From positions 7,275,513-7,339,512 of the forward strand of contig JACBWW010000015.1 of NCBI GenBank assembly GCA_020086605.1: a stretch of 64,000 nucleotides of DNA. The letters are read 5' to 3'. Made by a program: the position numbers and the translations under genes. How positions within the stretch are numbered: position 1 is the first letter of the stretch; the number at the start of each line of letters is the position of its first letter. Source of the stretch: Lanius collurio (taxonomy: Eukaryota; Chordata; Aves; Passeriformes; Laniidae). Of the stretch, positions 1 through 11,820 are shown in pieces. Under the pieces are notes generated by a model. That model made no database searches and had not been told where the DNA came from. It saw nothing but the letters and a program-made list of their open reading frames with translations.

Positions 1-164
1 CCTTGATCTCATAGAACAATGGCAAAACTCCCGTTATCATTTCATCTCAGTAAATTAATGTGGAGTATTTTGGAATAAATCATGGAAACCTAGAGTCTCA
101 GATCTCTTTTCTGCAAATCCTTTCCCGCACTTTGGTTCTCTTTAGGACAAAAGCCCTCAGGAAC
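1..164. other. Unique noncoding sequence
   Basis: AT-rich sequence with no recognisable gene, repeat or splice structure. It leads directly into the pentanucleotide array. Confidence 0.5.
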
Positions 165-273
165 GGATAGGGCAGGATGGGACGGGATGGGACAGGATAG
201 GATGGACAGGACGGGACAGGATAGGATGGACAGGACAGGACAGGACAGGATGGACAGGACAGGACAGGATAGG
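165..273 (+). repeat. Degenerate GGACA/GGATA/GGATG pentanucleotide array
   Basis: About 109 bp built from five-base units of the form GGAYR (GGACA, GGATA, GGATG, GGACG), with a few four-base GACA units breaking phase. Neighbouring units group into a longer repeat: a block of roughly 24 bp containing GGACAGGATAGGATGGACA occurs twice, near 190-210 and 214-234. The plus strand is rich in GG doublets, so a two-tier G-quadruplex is conceivable. Array length probably varies between individuals. Confidence 0.9.
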
Positions 274-693
274 AAACACTGCTTTAGGAAGATTATTTGG
301 AATCCCAGAAGGAAACAGAGCAGGACTTCAGTGCCACTATTTACCTAGAAATAACATTCATACATATGCACCCAAGAGATACATCATTTACTCAGACACA
401 CACTTTAGGAATTTTCCAGGAAAATTTGACAAAGCTAAGGTAAAATCTTTGAATATCTTCAAACAACTACAGTGTTTGAAAGAAAGTGCTTTGCCTTCAC
501 ACATTAAATTTTCTCCCTAAGAAACAATCCTAAACTAGCAACATTAGAGAAATATTTGACACATGATACTTCACTGATCTCCCAATAATTGGAATCCAAG
601 GAATCTAAGTTCCCAAAAGCACAAAAAGCCTCTCTTTTATAACCTATAAAGAGGTAATGAAACTTTGGATTATGGCAGTAAGACTGAAGCTTT
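274..693. other. Unique noncoding sequence
   Basis: AT-rich sequence between the pentanucleotide array and the first CR1 fragment. I see no gene, repeat or regulatory motif. Confidence 0.5.
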
Positions 694-790
694 TCATAGA
701 ATCATCATAGAGTCATTGAATGGTCTGGTTCAGGAGGGATCTTAAAGATCATCTAATTCCAATGTCCCTGCCGTGGGCAGGGACATATTT
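694..790 (-). mobile_element. CR1 LINE, 3'-terminal fragment
   Basis: Reading left to right, the block opens with TCATAGAATCATCATAGA, the reverse complement of the CR1 3' terminus. It continues with the usual landmarks: a stretch like GGATCTTAAAGATCATCTA, then AATTCCAATGTCCCTGCC and GGGCAGGGACA. Only the last ~100 bp of the element is present, which fits the strong 5' truncation typical of CR1. No target duplication is seen; CR1 generally lacks clear ones. Confidence 0.93.
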
Positions 791-3700
791 CACCTCAATT
801 TCAGATATTTCTAAAGTATATTTACTATATATTTTGCTTCACATACTGAGCATTCAGTCTTTATGATCAAGAATAAGTATTAATAATCACAAAAAATGGT
901 GGTAAAAATAATTTAAAGAGTCTTTTCTAAACATTTTTTTTCTGTAAAGTATATAACAACCACAAAATACACACTGCCAAAGTATGGCAAATTGACCACA
1001 ATGGGAAGGCTTTATATAATTCCAGCTTTTAAGGTGATTCTGGAAGTCACTCTTCTTTGATTATCTATGAAAGTCTTCACTGTATGTCACCACAACAGTG
1101 TTTCACTTATGTCTTGGGGTGCTTTTCTTTGTTTTGTGCCCATCATCCTTCCAGGCTTTTTCTGCCTTCTTTAATTTTGTCTCTACAAGCAAATGTATTT
1201 TTAATTTTTTTCAAATGATGAAGTGATTTTTAGTGATTTTTCAGAATCATAAGTCACTGTTACCATTGCATCTGAGACCTTCTTTATGATCTTTATGATC
1301 TTATAAAGATGAAGACCAACATAACAACAAGGTAGCAAATTCTTATTTTCTACATGGAAAACCGAGGAACCACTCTGCTAAAGCATGAAAGAAAGAAGCA
1401 CTGAGCTGGCTTTTCCACTTATAAAGCTTCCTTTCTGTGATGAGTTTTTCAGTGATACAGGATCATTAAGGTTGGGATAAACCTCTAAGATCATTGAGTA
1501 CAACCATTAACTTAGCATTTTTAACCTAAAATATATTTTCACTTCTGCATTAAGGTGTTTAGATTGAGCTTATGTTTGCCTGTCTAGGCAAGCCAAAGTA
1601 TTAATAGAAGCTTATTATATGTAAAAATATGTTTTAATTCAGTTTATATTAGCTTCTACCTCAATCTCAATTATATATGCATCACTTTTATTAATTTAAT
1701 AAGTATTCTTTGCTTGTGATTTTAATGTTAACGAAAGACAACTTAATTACTTTTAGAAATTTACTGTTACTATATTTTCTGTGAATTATTGAGTGAATAT
1801 TATGTACATCAATCACTCTTTCGGTGTTGAAAAAAATTTCAATTACAAGAATAACTCACATTTTAATAACACTAAATGGTGTTTCACTATGTTAGAGTCC
1901 ATTGTCAAGATACATAATATTCAGATTTCGTTTCATTTAATAACAGAACCAATGAAGAGAAAAAAAAAAGATATAATTTTAGTACCTTTGTATTTTCATT
2001 TCTGTTAAATATCACATAGGGTATGGTACACATTTATCAATTTGAGTATGCAGCAGTTATGGGCTGCTCTTGTGTATGTAATTTCTTTTATTAATTTTCA
2101 CACAAATCAAATAATATGAGAAGAAAAAGGGGAAATAAAGATAATAGTTTCATAAATATCTTAAGGGCAAATCAAGAATTGCATCATGAATTGGTGGTAT
2201 ATTATTCTTTCTCTCTTTCAACTCGAGTGTGAGGAATCAGAAATTCTCACATAACTTTACTTTTTTCTCATAATAAATCAAACAACGATTTAAATGGTTT
2301 ACAGCCTTCTTTTCATATGCTTCCTTGCAGGATTATATAAGAAGTAAAAATTAAGGTGTTGGTTTTGGGATTTTGTTACTCTTTTTTTTTGTGAAAGAGG
2401 TGTATATATTTCAAAAAACATGTCGTCACAAAAACATTCACAAAACTAAACTCCTATCTTCAAGAAGCAGTCATCCTTTCTTTGACAACTAAAATATTAA
2501 TTTGGATTTGTGAATGCTTTTTCTTTTCCTCCTCTCCTTTCCAAGCTGCCTCTGACATGGCTCCTTTTTCCTTTCAAAATACCATGTCTTTTACTGGCAT
2601 AAGTCAGAGAATCTTACAAAACATAGCATGCCTTGCTCCCTGAATGAGAAGATGCTGTTCTGCGACCTAGACACCACAGAGGCTGGGAGGGGAGCAGCAA
2701 GGTGAAATACTGTTCTATGAAATGCCTGAATTGTAGTGCTGGTGGCAAGGGGCCAGGAACAGCAACTTTTTAGCCCCAGAAGATGTGTTCCAAGTTTTAG
2801 CCTGACCAAGATGTATATTCCATCCCTTGGAGAGCCAAGGAGAAGCAGTTGTGCCATTCTCCCAGGAAAAGGGTACACATAACCACAGAGGTTTCCTCAG
2901 CAATTTCCCTCTCCCTCACTGCTCAGGGAAATCAGCCTGCACTGATCCTCCTGATTTACTTCCCCCCTATTTGGGGATCTGGATTGCCTTTGTACAACCC
3001 AACCCCATCAGGAAGTGGTGACCTAACCCCAGTCACACCTAAACTGTGAATTGGTCAGGTGCTGAATATCAGCATCTTCTCCACCTGTGTGTTTCCATAC
3101 CACATATATATGTAAAGATCTAATAACCATGTCAGCAGCTATGCTTTGTGTATATTCAGCTAGGAAGTATCCAGCGAGATCTTAAACCTGATTACAAAAA
3201 GTGGTTGAGAAAAATGAGTTTACCAGATGTCATGTTTCATACATTTTTAAATGTAGGTAGCTGAAGCCTGCTTTCAGAATGGAGTACTAGTACACTTCTG
3301 AGCAGCATTACCCAATGCATTTTTGCTTCAAACTGTGCCAAGAAACTACTGATACAAGATAAATTAATTTCATCTTTGACTACTTTGTCAATCAGCATAA
3401 GAAGATATTAAATCACAATAGAAAAGACATTGTTATACAGTGATTATTCTCCTGGGATATCCTAAAACAGGAAGAGCAGTCAAGAGTTTCATATAGGACA
3501 GGACAGTAATTATCTCATGACAAGTATGGTCCCTGGAGATCACTTCAGAGCTATTTTAAAGGTATTGTAGAGAATAGTGTGTATATATGTTGTACTAGAA
3601 GATGACAGAGATGGCACTTTACAGTCACAAAAATGAATTCTAGCTGGCTGTGAGGTACACACTGATTAATTTAAAGTGTTAACAGCCAATTGAACACTTC

Positions 3701-5786
3701 TTCAGTTGAAGCATATTTATTACAGAGTGTAACAACCAGTTAATCACACTTTGAAGCTGTGTCATAAGAAAGAAGTTGGAAAGCATTAACCTTCTCTTTC
3801 TTCAATAATCTACTTAGCTTGATATGAAGGAATTTCTTTATGTTTTTGCCTCTTAAAATTACTTTGAAAACACAAGGCCATTTTCCCTTTTTTTAAAAAA
3901 ACTAAACAATACACCACATTTGAGACAAATGCAGAATCTTGCTAAAGAAGGATTGTTGAAGCTATGGCTGTGTTCCGGGGAATGTCAATAACAGACCTAA
4001 ACTGAAACCAGTTTACAACTCTCACAATAAGATATTCCACCACAATAAGCCATATGCCTTATTCCTATCTTGCAATTCACATTTGCTTACACAGTTCCAA
4101 CACCAGTCTATTCTAATATCCCTGGAAACCTGCATATGATTACTGTTTCTCCTCTCAATGCAAGGACAACAACTAAAGTATTTTTTTCTTTAGCCTAAAA
4201 ATTTCCCTTTCACTCAATATACTTGATTTCTGTTTCTGTCAGAATAAATTATGTCATACATATAGCATTTGTGCGTGTGTTTGTATGTGTAGGAATTTTC
4301 TTCCTGAACTATCTGCTCTGCTTAAAAATATAACCTCCATGAAGCATAGAAAAAATTGAGTATGCACAAGTACTTGCATACACACTTTTTGTGTGAAATA
4401 AAGTCTTTAAAAATTACCATAATAATTGAAAAAACCCAGAAAATTAATTAAATTGTAATACAAAAGTATTGATAGGTCAGTGCTAAGCAGACTAAAAGCG
4501 AATTCTGTTACTTGATGTTTAGAAAATGATTACTATAAGATACATCCCTGTTTGCAGATTTAAGACAGGGTACTATTCTTACTTTTATCAAGAATCATAT
4601 GAAGACAAGCTTAGTAAACACCTGTGGATGCAGTATGCATTCTCTATGCATAATAAAGTCAGGGGATCAAAGAACTACAGTGCTACAATATTGGTTAGTC
4701 TTTTGCATACCATGGAAATAAAAAAAAATTGTCATAAGATATTTACAATTTTTGTAAGGTCCCCAGGGGCATAGGCTGATCTTAAAATGGGACAGGAAAA
4801 AAAAAAGGAAGAATATGATTTTGAGAATATTGTTTACAAATAATATTTATGAAGTGCCAGTGAATTTGTATTTCCTTCTTTTTCCTTTTCTGCAACTAGT
4901 CTCACTAAGATAAAAATATAGGAAAGCAAACCTTGTTGCCAGTATTCTTGTCACATTTTTAATAAAGGACTAAAATATGTATTAATTTCTAAGGAGCATA
5001 AGGACACCTTAACAGAAATAGGGGGCCTTTCACAAAAGAAGAAATCAGAAATTTGTGCCAAAAATGGTAAATTTCATCCTTGGAAAAGGGCCAGCACGTA
5101 GTCCACATCCCATTAAATTTTAATATGACAACTTCATTGAGTCTCATGTAATGTTTGGCCCGATGTCTGCTCCTTGGATAAATTTCACACAGGATAATGG
5201 AATATAGAACAAAGGCCAAAGAAAGCATTTAGAGCTGTGGTGTTTACAGGGCATATATAAAGAGTATTCTGCCTGGACATAAATAAATTTTGAAGCAGCA
5301 TCAGTAGATGCAGCTGCAGGTTAAGGTTCCAAATGAACAAACAGCATTTTTTTTCATGTCCTAAACTTATCTGAGCAGGAGGCACTTGCTGTGTCCATGC
5401 TATTCTCTTAACACTTATTACTCCCTCTTTAGTATTCTCTTCCTCAGGTCTCCAGTTCAAGCCATTAGGCATTATGACCCACCTCCCCTACAACATGTCC
5501 CCCGTGTCTTTGCAAAATAAAGCCCTGCTCAAAAGGCTAAAGATCACCTCCAACAGACAACTCGGGATCACCTGAGTTTCAGCTGCTACACAGTTTAACC
5601 TTTTGTTGAAAACCAATCTGTGAGAAGAAGCATTATTTTTTTTTCTCCCAAACCCCATGGGTAGTTTCTGAAAACAAACTTCCCTGTTCATGTGTAAGTA
5701 GAAAACAAGAACCAGAAAATGCTAGTTTTAGGAAACAGAATGTTTCCTATATTTTCTAAGAGAATTGAAGTTATTTAAAAATCAGC

Positions 5787-5816
5787 ACCAAAAAAAAAAA
5801 AAAAAGTTTTTTTGGT
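5787..5816. repeat. Poly(A) tract with adjoining oligo(T), hairpin-forming
   Basis: A run of 16 A (5790-5805), one G and seven T. Including the flanks, ACCAAAAAAA and TTTTTTTGGT form perfect 10-bp inverted arms. No poly(A) signal or gene-like sequence precedes the A run, so I do not read it as a processed-pseudogene tail. Confidence 0.85.
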
Positions 5817-8759
5817 TAATAAAATGGATATGTTCACAATCCATATATTTTCATTTAAATTATTTTTTTTGTATCTGAGTGAGATGAAACTTTTGGAAGC
5901 CGCTCAGCTTTACCACTGTTCATTTTACCACTGTTTGTAATTATCTATTTACACTAACTTAACAAATGTGGTGCCTCCAGCAAAAAAGCTAAAGGTTGAT
6001 GAGAAGCAGAGTGAAAAAACACCTAAATGTTAGACTAGTCAGCAAGATTTTCAAGTTTGTTAAAATTAATACAAGCTATCATTAGAGTACTCTACAGTTC
6101 AGTGCTTCATAAATAGGAAAAACAAAGCAGTAATGTTTTTTGTGGCTTTCAGCTTGACTTTTATGGGGTTTCATCTTCCTCTAGCAAATCAGGATGCAGA
6201 ACAGCTCATAAAGCTTCCAGTATAGGCCAACATTATAATAATTCACTATGCGCATCCTGAGCCACTTGCAAGTTGAATGCATCCAGAATGACTAAAAAAA
6301 TATCTTGTAATTACATAAAATACAGCAACCAAGAACAAAGAATTATCTCTCTCTGTTCTGGTGTGAAGGTGGATACCTCTTCAATACTTCTCCCACTTGA
6401 TTGACTGACCCAGTCTTGGCAGAGCAAGATAGAAAACTTCCTTCACTTCTGTCTGCTGAGTCCCACATGTACTGAAGAACAGTAGGGTTCCTTCCAACTA
6501 GTGGCTGATATTTTCTAAAATGAAATAAAACATCAAAGTACAACTTTATAATTTATGCAGCAAAAAGCATGGCAAAGTGCTTCAGACTGAGTAGTGAGGC
6601 TGCTTCAGAAAATGACATTATGGGAGAATCAGTGCCAACTAACTTCAAATTTTGAAAGTTTATTCAAAATGAATGAGGGCATTACTTACCATATGATTTT
6701 ATCAGGATAGAAGGTAATTCCCACAATGTTTTAAGTCATCCACAACCTTGATCAGTTGCGGTGAAGCTTTCTGGGTGTGCCAAGCAATTAAAATACTTGG
6801 AAATGTCAAAGTGGGTGAAAGGATTCTTTGGTAAAACACTGAGTAACTCAAATATTATTTTACAGTTTTGAAATTCTGAATGATTATTAATTCTGAGAAA
6901 CATAGAGCATTCTTAATAAAAATTCTGTACAGGAAGGCATACACCTCTTACTCAGATGTCTATATTACAATAATATCTTATTGCACTAATAAATACTTAA
7001 CTGACTTGACTCACAAAATATATAAAAAATCATGGAAATTTAAGCGAAAATAAACATCTGGCTACAATTCCAGTTGGAAACATAAACTCTGTCATTTTAT
7101 ATAATCAATTATCAAGAACTATTAAAAACCCCTGGTCCAACTACAGACTGCTGAACAGAGAAGGAAAATATTTAGCTTAGATAGATCTGAATTTTTAGGT
7201 ATTTTAGGCTCTTTTTGGTGCTGTAAAGCTTTGACAAAGAAATATATATGTAGAAAACTCAAAGCCTAGAGTTGTAAAAATGGAAATAATAGTTTTAACA
7301 TCCACATAATGTTTGTAATATGTTCTGTCCAGATATCAGGGCTTCTTTTTTTTTAATTAAAGGTGCCAGGTTCTAAAATAAAGCAAGAAAGATGGTTTGG
7401 GTTCTTCTGAAGTGCTAGAATTAGCTAGAAAAATGAGAGTCATCACCTTTTTTATACATAAAATGAAAGATTTGGAAGGTGAAAAAGCATCAGATCAATC
7501 CAAAATCAAACTTTTCAGTGACAATCTGAGAACTCTCATGCAAGTCAGCAGCACTTCTCTGCTCTGGAACTGCAACACTAGATCATTAATTTTTCCATGT
7601 TTTAAGTCTCTGTTTCTAAAAAACATAAATGAAAATAGATATTCTTTATTTTCTTTCAGGTATGAAAGGTATATTAGAGGAACTGTAAACATGAATTGAA
7701 AAGTCACCTTAATTTTACTGTCATTTTACAAGGTTGCAACAGATAAAATAGGATCTAATCTTTCTCTTTTTGGAGAAAACTATCAATAGTTTTCATTACC
7801 CAGAGCTTTTCCAAGTGGGATCTTTTTCTTCTTTTCCATTACTCAAAGAGGAATTTTTCCACATGCTTTATGCATGCATTTTTTTCCCTACAAACATTCA
7901 GAGGCCATCTGTAAACAAAATCAATCTCAGAAAAACAAAGGCACCAAACAGAGTCCACATGAGTGTCTCTTACTGGTAAATGTTTCCTCCTGAATCAGTC
8001 ATGAGTCAAAATTTGTGCCACCTTCTGCTCAGCTGTGTATTATGATGTAACCATTCATCAAGGAGGAAATCCATAATTTCATTAAATACCCACAAAATGG
8101 AATTATAATAACAGATTATTAGAACTGCAAGAGATTCTGCCAGCATATTCCTGTAAAGATTTATACTTCTCTGACAACAAGTATGACTGAGACTCAAGGG
8201 TGCAACCTGTAAGTCCTGTCTCCCTGGTTGAGGATGATGGTAGGGCAAGTGAATTTAACTTGTTAATCTATTTGGATTTATTAATATGGAATTCCTTCTT
8301 CTCTAGCCTGTAGAACAAAGATAAGTAGCAGACAGAAAGCTATGAGGTACAAAGTTTAACAGTGAAGCAAAAAAATAATAATGAAGAATAAAGTATGCCA
8401 TTTGTACTATAATGAAGTCCATTTGGCTACAGCTTTAGAAGCAAGATATTTTAGGCTCTCTAGTGATGCAAGGACTTAACAGACAGTGAAATATATATTA
8501 AAAAATGAAAGCAAATGTAAAATGTAATATGTAAAATGTCCATAATATTTCACTCACTGTTATGCTTTAATCCTGGCAAGGATTATGGAAAGGATTTACA
8601 ATTTAAAATTTAATATCACATTGGCTTATAAAACCCCTGATTTTTGCTTTAGTATATATAAGTAATTCTAAAAAACCTCACAACACCAATCACCCCCAGG
8701 TTTTCTGATTTTATATCAAAATGAAACTGGAAGCTTCTGCTTGACCTCAAACTGTCTCA

Positions 8760-8965
8760 TCAATGCTTTCTCAGGGTCTGCTCTCTGCACTGTTGCTCCC
8801 TGCTGACAGCCTGCCAGGGGTCATGGCCTCCTGCCACCAAAGTCTCACCTGGACCAGGAGTGTCCATCTCCTCCACAAGCAGAGCAAGGGGAGGAGGACC
8901 TTGTCTGGACCCCAGTCCTGGGCTGGTCCCTTTGACCACTCTTTGGTCACGGTGCCTGAAAACTG
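8760..8965. other. GC-richer unclassified block
   Basis: The composition rises well above the surroundings, and both strands carry open frames of about 80 codons here simply because AT-rich stops are scarce. Neither frame resembles a protein I know. It could be a degraded transposon piece or a conserved element. Confidence 0.4.
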
Positions 8966-10803
8966 CTCTTGTTTTGACAGGATGCTGAAATCTGTATGAA
9001 AACATGCCCTGGTTATGGTTTGAAGGTTAAAGAAGCTGGAGCATTTCTTCTAGCACAGAAATATCAAATGCCTTGTGAGGTGAAGGCAATAGCTGACAGG
9101 AGTTTCTGTGGAGTGCCATCTTCTCGAACTGTCAGGCACTGGCTTTATTCACAAATCTGTGAATCTCTACGAATGCTAAAGGCAAAAATCCTTCCCCTGC
9201 GGTGCATCTCCGACATTCTCTTCTCAGGAGCTTTAAAATCTAGTCTTTTCTCATTAATTGTGAATAGCAAAGCACACAGGGAGAATTCAGTTTGTCTACC
9301 TTGTCACTGCCCAATAAATAAAATTCACAGAAAAAACTCCACAGAGCCCAAAGTCCCCTAACAACAAAGTGTTGCAATCTGAATTTTCTTTCATTTGAGA
9401 AGATGTAGTTATCTGTGAATAAAGACATCATAACCCCAGTAGTGATCATTTCCACAAGATTTTTGTGTCAGTTTTGAGGAATTTGAGTATGTTGTAAACT
9501 TAGGACAGAATGCTGCCTCAACTTTGTCTAACATCAGTACAGCTTTAACGAATCTGACCCTCTAATTCTCTGCTCTCCAGCTCTGGTGCCATGAACTGAC
9601 ACATTGTTTAGCATATATTTTTTAAATCTCATTTAATTTTATAGTAGATTTTTTGTCTTAAAACCTTACACTTTTATTGGGCAATTAAGCTGCATTCTCA
9701 GTCGGGGGAAGAAATGCTCATAAAATAGAAATAAGCTAAGCAGTAATTTCTAGACAGAAGTTGCATTTTTATTTCCTCCATCATAATAGGAACAAGTATT
9801 TGCTTTGTAAAATAAGAGGCAGAGTCTTCTAAAGAGCTGAAAATGACAATTGATTTGTTTAAATTTTTTTTGCTAAAGTGAGATGAAGGTTAGAGCTCTT
9901 GGAATAACAGCTGGTTCTGATATCCTGACCTTACCAGATCAGTCAGATAAAGTGAACAAGCGCTGTTAGAATCCTTTCTACGACCATTTTGCTGACAGAT
10001 GGCTGTTTTCAATGTATCACATACTGAATTTTTTTCCAGAAAGCACTTTTTTTTTAACACAAATATTCTAAAAGTAACCTTGTTGTTGCCATCAAACTAA
10101 TAAAATCTTGTATCTGTTGTAAGGCAAGATAACTGGAGATCTCTTTGTGATGGTTCAATGACTATTAGTGAATTATTTAGATGAAGTTTAAAAGCATAAA
10201 ACATGTACAATACCTAAGTATGTCTTGAACTATAATAATTACAAAATGAGGCTTTAACAAATGTGAATTTGAAGGAGATTGCTATTTGTAATACAGTGTC
10301 AGGGGTTTTTATTTCACTTACCACCACCATTCTTATTAAGTTGCTGTAGTAGCTTTAAAGTATGTTTCTGTCCACCCTGAGTAAAAACAAAAAAAGTACT
10401 CTTAAAATAATCACAAAAAACTGTCTAAAATATTAAAAACACCACCAATATGTAATTAATTTGAAGAAAATATCAAACCATAAAAATATATACTGCTAAT
10501 CTCTGGAGAAATTCTTTCTTTTTTCACTGCTAATTAAATGTCACTGAACAAATAAAACAATTCAATGATATGTCTTATAGAAAATACAGTGGTAAAATAC
10601 TGTTAAAATATGTCTATATCCATATTATGGATGCATACCTACTTAATTTACATGAACAATGAATGCAAATACTTTAAAATAATTTGGGTAGAGAAGATAC
10701 CCAAGAGAAGAATTTGGGTACATCCATGCAGAAGTAGAGTAAGCAGAAGTATATGACAAGCTATTGTAAGATGCAATAACATACAACTTCATGAATATAC
10801 GTA

Positions 10804-11122
10804 CAGTTCTGGTGTCCCCAACCTGAGAAGGACATGGAATATTCAGAGCAAGTCCAAAGGAGGCAATGAAGTTTAATAAGAGGATTAGAGCAGCTTTGCT
10901 ACAAAGACAGAGAGTTGGGGTTGTTCTGCCTGGAGAAGAGGAGGTTGGGTGGAGACTTCATAGCAACCTTCCACTGTCTGAAGAAGCCCAGAGAGGGGCT
11001 CTTCACATGAAACTGTAGTGATGGTCGACTGAAAGACAGGAAAATTAGCTTAGATATATAGAAGAAATTCTTTACTGTGAGGGTGGTGAGACACTGGAAC
11101 ATGTTACCCAGGGAGGTTGTGG
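10804..11122 (+). mobile_element. CR1 LINE, left part of a split copy
   Basis: Matches the late ORF2 and 3' region of avian CR1 on the plus strand: CAGTTCTGG, then GAGAGTTGGGGTTGTTCTG, CCTGGAGAAGAGGAGG, and a GAAGAAATTCTTTACTGTGA stretch followed by GGTGGTGAGACACTGG. The match stops at TTGTGG (11117-11122), where an LTR has inserted, and resumes at 11671. The reading frame is broken, so this is a dead copy. Confidence 0.95.
11119..11122. repeat. 4-bp target site duplication, left copy
   Basis: GTGG directly precedes the TG that opens the inserted LTR. The same four bases follow its other end at 11671-11674. Removing the LTR and one GTGG restores a continuous CR1 match at this point, which supports the boundary. 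Confidence 0.85.
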
Positions 11123-11670
11123 TGATACCAAAATTGGCTGGATAGAAACTTTCTCATACAGTTTTGAGTATTAGAAAGCAGCTGTTCTTTACTACAGCGT
11201 GCTGGCCACTTGGGGGATCCTCCTTCCCTTCATGTGCCACAAGCGTTGGAACAGAGTTATCACACACATTGCTTCCATACTCACCAGCTACCCCACTTCC
11301 TTGACTTTATTTTACATAGTCACACCCTGAAGACAGAAGTCTGGCCCACAACTCAGAGGTCTTTATGTGGTTCTTTGGGGGTCTGTCTTCAACCTCTGAT
11401 GTCCTTTTTAGGTGGCTGTTCCTCGACCCCTGTGTTTGAGTGAGCTCAATATTGTCGTTCTGTTTAACTTCTGCTTTGTCAGCCTTGCAGAGCTGAGCAG
11501 GCTTCCTGCTTGCATTTTGCATGATTTCTGTTTGCCTAAGTTGCATCCTTTACTGATTTCTCCAAAGCTGTGCTGTTGGGTTTTACTGTCTTTCCTAAGA
11601 GTAGAGGTTGTTCTGCTCTACTATCCTTATCAAATGAGTAAAATGCTGTGGTGTTCTGCTGTCCTTACCA
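11123..11670 (-). mobile_element. Solo LTR of an endogenous retrovirus, nested in CR1
   Basis: A 548-bp insert bounded by TG and CA and flanked by GTGG on both sides. On the minus strand it starts TGGTAAGGACAG, ends TTTTGGTATCA, and carries AATAAA at 11311-11306 roughly 185 bp before its 3' end, so the element points left. No gag, pol or env sequence accompanies it, so it is a solo LTR left by recombination between two LTRs. A 4-bp duplication is typical of class I (gammaretrovirus-like) elements; the family is not identified. The open frames inside are chance. Confidence 0.82.
11306..11311 (-). terminator. LTR polyadenylation signal (AATAAA, minus strand)
   Basis: Appears as TTTATT on the plus strand inside the nested LTR. 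Its position in the 3' third of the element supports the minus orientation. Confidence 0.6.
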
Positions 11671-11820
11671 GTGGATGCACCATCCCTGGAACTGTTCAGG
11701 GCCAGGTTGGATGGGGCTCTGAGCAACCTGGTGTAGTGGGAGGTACCCATAGCAAAGAGGTTGGAATTTGATGATCTTCAAGGTCCCTTCCAACACAAAC
11801 TGTGCTATGATTCTGTGCTT
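11671..11820 (+). mobile_element. CR1 LINE, right part of the split copy (3' end)
   Basis: Begins with the duplicated GTGG and continues as CR1: ATGCACCATCCCTGGAACTG, the GCCAGGTTGGATGGGGCTCT stretch, GAGCAACCTGGTGTAGTGGG, GATGATCTTCAAGGTCCCTT, and an ending of the form CTATGATTCTGTG. It joins the left part at 11122 with no loss of CR1 sequence. Confidence 0.95.

Larger units (their letters stand above)
791..10803. other. About 10 kb of unique AT-rich noncoding sequence
   Basis: No known gene or transposon is recognised here. Open frames reach 121 codons (8996-9361, plus), which is chance length, and none has a known motif. Minor structures are a short hairpin at 1289-1310 (arms ATCTTTAT and ATAAAGAT), a homopolymer hairpin at 5787-5816, an 11-bp direct repeat ATGTAAAATGT at 8515-8525 and 8529-8539, and a GC-richer block at 8760-8965. 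The sequence could be intergenic or intronic. Confidence 0.5.

Noticed and set aside
6343..6543. Minus-strand frame preceded by a good acceptor-like TTTCATTTTAG
   Set aside because: The downstream donor (GAGGTATC) is weak, no partner exon was found, and the translation is not recognised.
8996..9361. Plus-strand frame of 121 codons
   Set aside because: No motif, ordinary AT-driven composition, and no splice or promoter support.
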